Below, one piece after another: positions 1 to 6,081 of a stretch of 9,091 nt of DNA. The DNA is from Opitutales bacterium (GTDB lineage: Bacteria > Verrucomicrobiota > Verrucomicrobiae > Opitutales > CAG-312), in contig JAGAOA010000135.1 of the NCBI GenBank assembly GCA_017623955.1, positions 1-9,091 on the forward strand. The letters are read 5' to 3'. A program made the position numbers and the translations under genes. The notes below the pieces were generated by a model, which was given only the letters and a program-made list of their open reading frames with translations, had not been told where the DNA came from and made no database searches. Each line of letters starts with the position of its first letter. Position 1 is the stretch's first letter.

Positions 1-1032
1 ATCTAGCAATGTAGTTTTACCATGGTCAACGTGACCCAATATACAAACAATTGGCGGACGTGGAACAAAATTTTTAATATCTTCAACAATCTGACGAGCC
101 ATTTCACGCTTCTTAGCAGCTGCGGCAAGCTGTTGTTGTTGCTGTTCTCCCCTGCGTTTTATATCTAAGTTAAAACCATGACGCTTTGCGATTTCAATTG
201 CAGTTGATTCTTCGATTGCTTGATTCATCGAAGCAAAAATACCCATATCCATTAGTTCAGAAATAAGTCTGAATGGTTTTACATCCATAGACTTTGCAAA
301 TTCTCGAACTATAATTGGTGGTTTTACTTGTAAGTTCTTCAACCCATTTGAAGTCTCTTCTGCTTTTACTTCTGCAGGCGTTTGCGATACAGACTCTGAT
401 TTCGCTACTACGGGCGGAACTACTGGAGCTGGACGTCTTACCAACGATATATTAGGCAACACAACATTAGGAGCTACCTTTGACGGAGATTTTGGAGCCT
501 CGGGAGCTTTAGGTTTGTTTGAAGCCATTGGCATTGGAGGTACCACTGGAGCAGATTTCTTTTCTGGTGCAGATGGCTTAACTGATGGCATTGCAATTTT
601 GGGAGCAACCGAACGCGTTGGTGGCACCACTGGAGCTGGTTTCGATGCAACCGGTGGCACTACTGGGGCAGGTTTTGAAACTTTTGGAGGCACTACTGGA
701 GCGGGCTTCGATGCAACTGGAGGTACAATAGGAGCAGGTTTTGAAGACTCTTCTTTAACCGCAACAACATCCTTTACTTCTTCAACTTTAGCATCTTCCT
801 TCTTTGGTGTAGAAGTAGGCGCTAGTTTTATATCAACTTTCTTTTCTTCAACAGGTGCAGTTCCCACTGCCTTAAAGTCTTTCGAAATCTCTTCGGCATA
901 TAAGTCTGCAATTGAGTTAGACGATGTTTTTATCTCTAACCCATATTTTTCCTGACGCTGATTGATAAAATCTATCAGTTCTTTGCTTGGAACTCCAAGT
1001 TCCTTTGCCAATGCGTGAATTCTTATACTCAT
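1..1032 (-). CDS. infB: Translation initiation factor IF-2, N-terminal part (runs off the left edge)
   Basis: IF-2 is the GTPase that places initiator tRNA on the 30S subunit and promotes 70S joining. The first 344 residues are visible. Residues 1-50 (MSIRIHALAKELGV onward) match the first IF2_N helical domain. Residues of about 60-235 form a Pro/Ala/Val/Lys-rich linker with 11-residue tandem repeats. Residues of about 237-290 (PPIIVREFAKSMDVKPFRLI) match the second IF2_N domain. A run of five Gln (297-301) and a basic helix follow. The last visible residues contain the G1 P-loop GHVDHGKTTLLD (333-344); the rest of the G domain and domains II-IV lie outside the window. The start codon lies 43 bases after the nusA stop, in the classic nusA-infB order, with no terminator between them, so co-transcription is expected. 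No clear Shine-Dalgarno precedes the ATG, but the conserved MSIRIHALAKE start supports it. Confidence 0.97.
   Translation of the reverse strand, partial: MSIRIHALAKELGVPSKELIDFINQRQEKYGLEIKTSSNSIADLYAEEISKDFKAVGTAPVEEKKVDIKLAPTSTPKKEDAKVEEVKDVVAVKEESSKPAPIVPPVASKPAPVVPPKVSKPAPVVPPVASKPAPVVPPTRSVAPKIAMPSVKPSAPEKKSAPVVPPMPMASNKPKAPEAPKSPSKVAPNVVLPNISLVRRPAPVVPPVVAKSESVSQTPAEVKAEETSNGLKNLQVKPPIIVREFAKSMDVKPFRLISELMDMGIFASMNQAIEESTAIEIAKRHGFNLDIKRRGEQQQQQLAAAAKKREMARQIVEDIKNFVPRPPIVCILGHVDHGKTTLLD
613..744 (-). repeat. Four tandem 33-bp repeats in the IF-2 linker
   Basis: Residues 97-140 of IF-2 consist of four 11-residue units, SKPAPIVPPVA, SKPAPVVPPKV, SKPAPVVPPVA and SKPAPVVPPTR. The 33-bp DNA units are similar but not identical. 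Two isolated APVVPP copies occur later in the linker, near residues 161-166 and 202-207. The array probably forms an extended, flexible, positively charged linker between the two N-terminal domains. Such arrays can change copy number between strains. A long open frame on the opposite strand here is a by-product of the repeat, not a gene. Confidence 0.9.
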
Positions 1033-1075
1033 TTAATAAACTTTTTTATTCCGTTTCGAAATTAAATAGACGAAG

Positions 1076-2308
1076 TTATTGTCTTACCTTTTCGAGTGTT
1101 GCGATTGCCTGAGGTTCTGAGAAGCCCATATCAACCAAATCTGGAACTTCTACACCCTCAAATGCTTCGATACTCGTTATACCGTTTTGCATCAAAATTG
1201 CAATTTCTTCTGCTGAAAGATTATTGAGTGTATTAGCCAGTGAACCTGCCGCTTGCTCTAGTTTTTGCTCGATACCTACCTTAGATTCTTCACGAACATC
1301 TATCTTTAAACCTATCAAACGCGATGTGAGTTTTACATTACTTCCACCTTTGCCGATTACAACAGATAGGTCTTCTTTAGATACTTCAAAAGATATACGT
1401 TTGTCCGACAAATCAACCTTTACATTTTTTGCAACTGCAGGTTTAATACACTCTTCTAGTAGTGTTGGAATATCTGGAGAATACTTTATAATATCGATTT
1501 TTTCTCCATTCAACTCGCGAACTATACCCTTTACACGTGCACCACCAGCACCCACACATGCTCCAACTGGATCAATGCGAGAATCTGTTGTGCTTACTGC
1601 TATCTTAGTACGATATCCAGGTTCACGTGCCATCGACTCAATCTTCACAGATTTTTCTGCTATCTCTGATACTTCTAATTCAAACAGACGTTTTACAAAT
1701 TTATAACTTGCTCTACTGAGGATAATTTCTGGCCCCCTAGGAGAATTATCAATTTCCAACAATAGACAACGAATCCTCTCTCCTGGAGCATAATCTTCAC
1801 CAGGAATACACTCACGCTTTGGTAAAACTGCGGCTGTCAACCCTAAATCGACAACAAACGCACCCTTTTCACGACGACGTACTGTGCCTGAAACTATATC
1901 ACCAATTGCCCCTTTATATTCATCGTATATTCTGCTTTTCTCTATCATTCGAAGTTTTTGAATGATACTTTGATACACATTCTTAGCCGCAATTCTGCCC
2001 AAGTCTGCAAGATCAACTTCGCGTTCAACTATGTCTCCTATTTGTGGATTAGGATTATACAACTTAGCTTTATCTATATGAATTTGAGTAGCGTTATCAG
2101 CAACAGAATCAGTCACTGTCAACAACGCCCAAGCTTTTAAATTTCCTGTACGTGGATTGATTTCAATTTTGAGATTATAACCAGCCATACTCTTTGATGC
2201 TGCGTTGCGAATTGCCGCTGTGATAGATTCAATCATATCTTCGCGTTTAATCTGCTTTTCCTTCTCCATGTATTCAAGAATTGCCAAAATTTCACTGCCG
2301 TTGCTCAT
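1076..2308 (-). CDS. nusA: Transcription termination/antitermination factor NusA
   Basis: NusA binds RNA polymerase and nascent RNA, modulating pausing, termination and antitermination. The 410-residue protein is complete. Residues 1-125 form the polymerase-binding N-terminal domain (SNGSEILAILEYMEKEK onward). Residues of about 134-200 are an S1 domain (GDIVSGTVRRREKGAFVVDLG). KH1 follows at about 232-285, with the signature DPVGACVGAGGARVKGIV, and KH2 at about 305-345, with VIGKGGSNVKLTSRLIG. Residues of about 364-410 (LSAEEIAILMQNGITSIEAF) form one short helix-hairpin-helix-type tail, much smaller than the duplicated acidic repeats of E. coli NusA, which explains the shorter length. The start is supported by AGGATA a few bases upstream, the clearest Shine-Dalgarno in the window. 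infB follows 43 bases downstream. rimP, the usual upstream neighbour, is absent, and a divergent unrelated gene lies there instead. Confidence 0.97.
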   Translation of the reverse strand: MSNGSEILAILEYMEKEKQIKREDMIESITAAIRNAASKSMAGYNLKIEINPRTGNLKAWALLTVTDSVADNATQIHIDKAKLYNPNPQIGDIVEREVDLADLGRIAAKNVYQSIIQKLRMIEKSRIYDEYKGAIGDIVSGTVRRREKGAFVVDLGLTAAVLPKRECIPGEDYAPGERIRCLLLEIDNSPRGPEIILSRASYKFVKRLFELEVSEIAEKSVKIESMAREPGYRTKIAVSTTDSRIDPVGACVGAGGARVKGIVRELNGEKIDIIKYSPDIPTLLEECIKPAVAKNVKVDLSDKRISFEVSKEDLSVVIGKGGSNVKLTSRLIGLKIDVREESKVGIEQKLEQAAGSLANTLNNLSAEEIAILMQNGITSIEAFEGVEVPDLVDMGFSEPQAIATLEKVRQ

Positions 2309-2340
2309 AAGTATCCTATTCTGTTGATGTTAAATTACTA

Positions 2341-2377
2341 TTACCCACCGACAAAAAAAGCGGGTAAAATAACCCAC
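2341..2377 (-). promoter_or_regulatory. Possible attenuator in the nusA leader: terminator-like hairpin and competing hairpin
   Basis: Read on the minus strand, GTGGGT (2377-2372) pairs with ACCCGC (2365-2360) around a six-base loop, with one G-U pair, and is followed at once by seven T (2359-2353). That is the form of a short intrinsic terminator. The same ACCC segment, as TTACCC (2367-2362), can instead pair with a downstream GGGTAA (2346-2341), which would exclude the terminator stem. No minus-strand gene lies just upstream to be terminated, so a regulatory role for nusA is plausible. Alternatively it stops antisense read-through from the gene at 3242-4471. A 22-codon ORF on the same strand (2398-2330) overlaps both hairpins; whether it is translated is unknown. 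The stem is only six pairs, so the call is tentative. Confidence 0.4.
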
Positions 2378-2410
2378 TAACAAATCGGAGAGTTTCATTT
2401 TTTGTTGCGT

Positions 2411-2441
2411 ACGATACTGAAGTATTTTATTTGTTAGTCAA
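2411..2441 (-). promoter_or_regulatory. Candidate promoter for nusA-infB
   Basis: On the minus strand, TTGACT (2441-2436) matches the sigma-70 -35 consensus at five of six bases. TATCGT (2416-2411) is a weaker -10 at a long 19-base spacing. Transcription would begin near 2404, giving a leader of roughly 95 bases before nusA that includes the candidate attenuator. The long spacer and imperfect -10 make this uncertain. Confidence 0.3.
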
Positions 2442-2517
2442 GCATTTATTTTTTACATATTTTCTTGATTTCCAGTTTTCAAAACCTACTGTTAGATAAT
2501 ACATTCTTATTTCTTTT

Positions 2518-3189
2518 ATGATTAAATTTTTGATTGTTTTTTTCTTATCAACTACGATTTCTTTTGCAACAGTTATTCGTATAGATGCGTCGTCGCCTGA
2601 AAAGCTACAAGCATCATACGAAAAAATGATTGTTTCGCTAGACGATGAAATGCAACAAAAGTTTGCATTAGCTATGACTACTATTGGTGTAGTGATGTCG
2701 CAACGTGCTGATTTAGGTGGTAGCCAGAAAATAATGGAAATTATAAATGGCAAAACTGCCCTTGAAATTATAGCAGAAAGCAAAAAATTGACTGGTTATA
2801 TCCGCAAAAGCGAAAAAATCGTGAGAGCCGAAGATTCTGCAACATTCTCAAAATCAATAGGAAATATGTTACTTTCTCTTCCAGATGAAAAACGTAATGA
2901 TTTTTCGGAAGCAATAGCAAAACTTATGTATGATCGCGAAAATCGAAAAATACCCGAAAGCGATTTTTTGAAAAAAGTAAATGGAAAATCTGCAGACGAA
3001 ATCATTGAAATTGCAAAAGACATAGAAGTTCCTTTTACCATTGCCAAAAAAAATGTAAAAAAAGAATATAAAATAGAAAAGCTATCGGACTCTGAACTTG
3101 AAAAAATGGGAATTAAAAGAAATTCTACATTAGACAAAAAAAACGATACCCTCGATTTTAAAAATTCGTTAGTTCCCCCATCTAATTAG
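2518..3189 (+). CDS. Exported protein with two DUF6694-like domains
   Basis: The protein has 223 residues. Residues 1-17 are a typical signal peptide (MIKFLIVFFLSTTISFA) with no lipobox cysteine, so a periplasmic or outer location is expected. Two homologous units follow. Residues 21-88 start RIDASSPEKLQASYEKM and end INGKTALEIIAES; residues 104-168 start AEDSATFSKSIGNMLLSL and end VNGKSADEIIEIA. Both share the pattern Ser-rich start, L-(S/P)-(D/E)-E, F-x-x-A(I/M), then NGK(T/S)A-x-EII, which I associate from memory with the DUF6694 family of small lipoproteins of unknown function. The tail (about 175-223) is Lys/Asp-rich and probably disordered. No Shine-Dalgarno precedes the ATG; the start is chosen because it gives a complete signal peptide. 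It is the only plus-strand gene, divergent from nusA and convergent with the GH99-like gene. It ends with TAG. Confidence 0.8.
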   Translation: MIKFLIVFFLSTTISFATVIRIDASSPEKLQASYEKMIVSLDDEMQQKFALAMTTIGVVMSQRADLGGSQKIMEIINGKTALEIIAESKKLTGYIRKSEKIVRAEDSATFSKSIGNMLLSLPDEKRNDFSEAIAKLMYDRENRKIPESDFLKKVNGKSADEIIEIAKDIEVPFTIAKKNVKKEYKIEKLSDSELEKMGIKRNSTLDKKNDTLDFKNSLVPPSN

Positions 3190-3241
3190 AGAAACAACAA
3201 ACTATATTTTGAGAGTATCGTAAATTTCGTATGGTTGTTGA

Positions 3242-4471
3242 CTACTTTTCTTCAGTCTTTTGACCGTGAGCACCAAAGACTCTAGCTGTTGCATTCAGAT
3301 ATCCATAACCAAAACGCATATCTGGCTCTAGATAACCATCTTCTGTCCACTCATTCCAAGCATTGATTATTATTAACTTACGTTTTGTTTTGATATTTTC
3401 ATCAGCCCATTTTTTTACCATACGCAAAACTTTTTCGTAGGTAACAGGAGATTTATTTTTTGCAACATTTGTTATATCTTTAGGCAAAAAGCGCGGATTG
3501 TTATCCCATCCAGTAGATGCCACTGGATGAAAAGTTGGATATGCTTCCATAAACTTATGCCATTCTTTCATTGCTCGCTGAGGCCATACATTATAATCAT
3601 CGTATGGACCTTGCATATTATAAACTGAAAGAGAATCAAAACCATAATATTTTACAACATCGGCAGGTGTAGGATTTTCAATATTTGGAACTGCCCCACG
3701 AGCTGGACCATACCATGCCATTGACATAAAGTGAAGTCCATTAAAACCCGCTTTCTTACATTCTGCACGCAAGTAATCTAGAGCTTTACGCGTTTTTTCT
3801 GGACTATTGTCCATACCACGAATCATATTGGGCAAGTCGAAGATAGCCAACACAGGCTTGTTATCAATTTTGTAGTAGTTAGGCTTTTTGAAATACTCTA
3901 TCCAACGAGGAACTATTACATTTACAAATTCATCGTACGATATGTCGGCACTCCAAACAACCTTCTTTTTTGCTTTTCGTTCTAGCTTGTTATTCCAAAG
4001 TCCATCTACATCATGATTTGCCCACATCAAAAAGAACTTCATACGCTCATTATTTGGCGCTTTCAAGAAACCATCATTGAGAGCTCCCTCGAGGAATGGT
4101 TTATTTTCGTACCAATACCAATCGTACATAAATACATTAACACCCGCTGCTAATGCGGCATCAATTTTACGAGCAACTACAATAGGATCGGCTTCATTTT
4201 CATACCCCCAAAGAGGAACTAAAGGCTGTTGATGTCCCTTGAATTTGGGTTTTGCTTCGTAAACGTTCTGCCATTCACCTTTACCATCTCCAAAAATACC
4301 TAAATCCTTCCATCTAGGTTCTGGATGATACGCAGGCCACACTATCGCAGCAACATCGTATTGACTTTCGCATTTCTGGTTTTTCACACAACTATCTACG
4401 CTACTACAACTGCAGAATACAGAAAGTAACAAGATAAATGTCATAGCCCCTATATATTTAACACTCTTCAT
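3242..4471 (-). CDS. GH99-like (WbsX-type) exported lipoprotein, putative glycosidase
   Basis: The 409-residue product begins with a hydrophobic signal segment followed by Cys 20 and Cys 22 (LLLSVFCSCSS). This suggests a lipoprotein, although the lipobox is not ideal. The mature part matches the GH99-like/WbsX TIM-barrel family. AAIVWPAYHPEPRW lies at 41-54, GEWQNVYEAKPKFKGHQQP at 65-83, VARKIDAALAAGVNVFMYDW at 99-118, and the hallmark IINAWNEWTEDGYLEPD at 368-384 near the end. Relatives occur in surface-polysaccharide gene clusters and in secreted glycan-degrading sets of Bacteroidota and Verrucomicrobiota. GH99 itself contains endo-alpha-mannosidases and mannanases. The substrate here cannot be inferred, and the signal sequence argues for a role outside the cytoplasm. 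The start is the only ATG that includes the full signal peptide, and no Shine-Dalgarno is visible. The stop is TAG. It is separated from the upstream beta-lactamase-like gene by a terminator, so it probably has its own promoter. Confidence 0.88.
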   Translation of the reverse strand: MKSVKYIGAMTFILLLSVFCSCSSVDSCVKNQKCESQYDVAAIVWPAYHPEPRWKDLGIFGDGKGEWQNVYEAKPKFKGHQQPLVPLWGYENEADPIVVARKIDAALAAGVNVFMYDWYWYENKPFLEGALNDGFLKAPNNERMKFFLMWANHDVDGLWNNKLERKAKKKVVWSADISYDEFVNVIVPRWIEYFKKPNYYKIDNKPVLAIFDLPNMIRGMDNSPEKTRKALDYLRAECKKAGFNGLHFMSMAWYGPARGAVPNIENPTPADVVKYYGFDSLSVYNMQGPYDDYNVWPQRAMKEWHKFMEAYPTFHPVASTGWDNNPRFLPKDITNVAKNKSPVTYEKVLRMVKKWADENIKTKRKLIIINAWNEWTEDGYLEPDMRFGYGYLNATARVFGAHGQKTEEK

Positions 4472-4487
4472 AATTGGAAAGTAGTAG

Positions 4488-4516
4488 TTTTATACTAAAT
4501 TTTGTCAACAAAATAA
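4488..4516 (-). promoter_or_regulatory. Candidate promoter for the GH99-like gene
   Basis: On the minus strand TATAAA (4493-4488) can serve as a -10, with TTATTT (4516-4511) 17 bases upstream as a poor -35 lying in the T tract of the preceding terminator. A perfect TTGACA occurs at 4508-4503 but is only nine bases from TATAAA and has no good -10 at normal spacing. A promoter is expected here because a terminator lies immediately upstream; the exact boxes are uncertain. Confidence 0.3.
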
Positions 4517-4546
4517 AAAAAGCCGTCTGGATAAATTCCAAACGGC
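4511..4546 (-). terminator. Intrinsic terminator of the beta-lactamase-like gene
   Basis: On the minus strand GCCGTTTGG (4546-4538) pairs over nine positions with CCAGACGGC (4530-4522), with one G-U pair and a seven-base loop, followed by TTTTTTTATTT (4521-4511). It lies 35 bases after the stop of the gene at 4582-5811. The form is classical and it separates that gene from the GH99-like gene. Confidence 0.88.
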
Positions 4547-4581
4547 TATATTGAATTATAGATAGAGAAAAAAGACTAGAG

Positions 4582-5811
4582 TTATTTTGTTCTACCAACG
4601 TATTTATCTTCTTCTTTTTCGGCTTTTCCACTGAAGAAATCATCAACAGCTTTTTTGTAATCTTTATGCCATGAACCATTCTTTGTACTTAGAAGCTGAA
4701 CTGCCCACAATTGCAATTGTTTGTTCTTCCAATTTACTCTGCAATTTGTATTCCAAGCACCTCCATGTCCAAACCAACCATCGTTTGAAACGCTCAAGCC
4801 TAATGAATATTTACCCAATTTTTCTGGACGAGTTGATGTTGCAAGCAAGTTTTTAACAGTTTCTTCCTTTAAGATTCTTACACCATTTTCGCCAACACCT
4901 AAATTCATAAGCATTTTGTAGAACTTTAACTGATCATTAGCGGTTGTCCACAAGCCAGCACCTGCCGATGGGAACACAGTTGGACCATTATGAGGCAATG
5001 GCATCCAGTTATTAAAAAGTGTAAATTCGGCTGGTTTATTTTTGATGATTTTGTACATCGAAATATGATTTTTCAACTGAGCATCGGTTGGATTAAATGT
5101 TGTATTTTCCATACCGAGTGGGTTCAAAACGCGTTCTTTCAAGAAAACATCCCAAGGTTTTTTGGTAACAACTTCGATAACAGCAGCTCCGATATCTATA
5201 CCAGTGTTTGAATATTGCGATTTTGTTCCAGGATGAAAACCAATCGGTTGCGATGCTGCTTCTTTTGCCGTATCTTGAATTGAAAGACCAGCCCAACCTT
5301 TAACTTTCTTTGTAGGAATTTCAAATGGGAAACCAGCAGTATGATTCATCACCATTCTAATAGTGATTTCATTCTTTGCTGGAACTAATTTAACTTTTCC
5401 ATTTTTATCCTTTTCCGCAACCTTTATATTTTTAAATTCTGGAAGATATTTTGATACAGGATCATCTAATGAAATTTTACCTTCTTCAACGAGAATTGCG
5501 ATAGTTACACCACAAAAGCCTTTTGTTTGCGAGCATTGCATAAACATTTGATCCATCGAAATTGGACGTTTTTCTGCTACATTTGCCCATCCAATACAAG
5601 CAATATCTTGCTTACTTGCTTTTTCATCAATCAACACACTTATTACGCCCGGAAGTTCTCCAGATGTTACATGTGGCTTTAGAGCTGATTCTACAATATG
5701 AGTCTCTTGCTTGTACTGTTTGCAATCAGAGGAATTTTTAGATTGGCAACAACCAGAGACTAGAAGCCCTAGTGACAATAAAATAAAATGAATTTTAGAT
5801 AATGTTTTCAT
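4582..5811 (-). CDS. Serine beta-lactamase-like hydrolase, lipoprotein
   Basis: The 409-residue product begins with a lipoprotein signal; the lipobox LVSGC places the lipidated Cys at 21. The fold is the class C beta-lactamase/penicillin-binding-protein-like family (Pfam Beta-lactamase). The catalytic Ser 94 and Lys 97 are in CSQTKG (SxxK), the Tyr is in QYSNTG (Y200-S-N202), and the third motif is FGHGGAW (HGG 349-351). The segments DDPVSKYLPEFK (116-127), MVMNHTAGFPF (153-163) and PSAGAGLWTTANDQLKF (281-297) are typical of this family. All catalytic residues are present, so an active serine hydrolase (esterase, D-aminopeptidase/carboxypeptidase-like or amidase) is expected; beta-lactam resistance cannot be assumed, since most relatives are not resistance enzymes. 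The neighbouring genes also encode exported proteins, consistent with a role at the cell envelope. Terminators on both sides suggest a single-gene transcript. No Shine-Dalgarno is evident; the start gives a complete signal peptide. The stop is TAA. Confidence 0.92.
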   Translation of the reverse strand: MKTLSKIHFILLSLGLLVSGCCQSKNSSDCKQYKQETHIVESALKPHVTSGELPGVISVLIDEKASKQDIACIGWANVAEKRPISMDQMFMQCSQTKGFCGVTIAILVEEGKISLDDPVSKYLPEFKNIKVAEKDKNGKVKLVPAKNEITIRMVMNHTAGFPFEIPTKKVKGWAGLSIQDTAKEAASQPIGFHPGTKSQYSNTGIDIGAAVIEVVTKKPWDVFLKERVLNPLGMENTTFNPTDAQLKNHISMYKIIKNKPAEFTLFNNWMPLPHNGPTVFPSAGAGLWTTANDQLKFYKMLMNLGVGENGVRILKEETVKNLLATSTRPEKLGKYSLGLSVSNDGWFGHGGAWNTNCRVNWKNKQLQLWAVQLLSTKNGSWHKDYKKAVDDFFSGKAEKEEDKYVGRTK

Positions 5812-5828
5812 GTCATAAAGTATTCACA

Positions 5829-5857
5829 ATTATATAAAAAATTAAAGAAAAAAATAA
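5829..5857 (-). promoter_or_regulatory. Candidate promoter for the beta-lactamase-like gene
   Basis: On the minus strand a perfect TATAAT (5834-5829) lies 17 bases after TTATTT (5857-5852), a weak -35 located in the T tract that follows the hairpin at 5861-5884. The start codon is about 17 bases beyond the -10, so the leader would be very short, which agrees with the missing Shine-Dalgarno. The surrounding sequence is so AT-rich that a TATAAT match by chance is quite possible. Confidence 0.3.
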
Positions 5858-5884
5858 AGAGCCCTTCGAGTATTCTCAAACGGC
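5845..5884 (-). terminator. Second, apparently orphan terminator-like hairpin
   Basis: On the minus strand GCCGTTTGAG (5884-5875) pairs with CTCGAAGGGC (5870-5861) around the loop AATA, with one G-G mismatch and one G-U pair. It is followed by the T-rich TCTTTATTTTTTTC (5860-5847). It lies about 125 bases beyond the terminator of the upstream gene, and no ORF lies between the two. It may be a back-up terminator, the end of a small RNA, or a leader element for the beta-lactamase-like gene. Confidence 0.6.
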
Positions 5885-6002
5885 TTCTTGATAGGTTATT
5901 TTGTTTTTTATACTTTAAGACAATTTAAGTTTTATATCATTATAATAATCAATATATTAAAAACGATATGCAATAAATATTTTAATACTCATTACATATT
6001 TT

Positions 6003-6035
6003 TAAAACAAAAAAGGAAGACAAATGTCTTCCTTT
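6003..6035 (-). terminator. Intrinsic terminator of the glycosidase-like gene
   Basis: The arms AAAGGAAGAC (6012-6021) and GTCTTCCTTT (6026-6035) form a perfect ten-pair stem with a four-base loop. On the minus strand the stem runs into TTTTTTGTTTT. It begins 47 bases after the stop codon at 6082. Confidence 0.85.
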
Positions 6036-6081
6036 AAATAAACGTAAAAAATATATTATTTTCTGCTGAAATAGAAAAATA

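Noticed and set aside
515..955. Plus-strand ORF of 146 codons rich in Gly-Thr-Thr-Gly-Ala repeats
   Set aside because: It is the antisense of the IF-2 Pro/Ala repeat linker; the minus-strand frame has full IF-2 domains on both sides of it.
1224..1706. Plus-strand ORF of 160 codons inside nusA
   Set aside because: It is the antisense of conserved S1/KH coding sequence and has no recognisable domain.
2427..3137. Minus-strand ORFs of 118 and 113 codons opposite the gene at 2518-3189
   Set aside because: They have low-complexity Ser/Ile/Phe composition typical of antisense frames, while the plus frame has a signal peptide and a duplicated domain.
4458..4679. Minus-strand ORF of 73 codons between the beta-lactamase-like and GH99-like genes
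   Set aside because: It spans the terminator, starts inside the beta-lactamase gene in another frame and shows no domain.
4582..5811. Antibiotic-resistance beta-lactamase
   Set aside because: The motifs show only the broad serine hydrolase fold; most lipoprotein members of this family are not resistance enzymes and nothing in the context suggests resistance.
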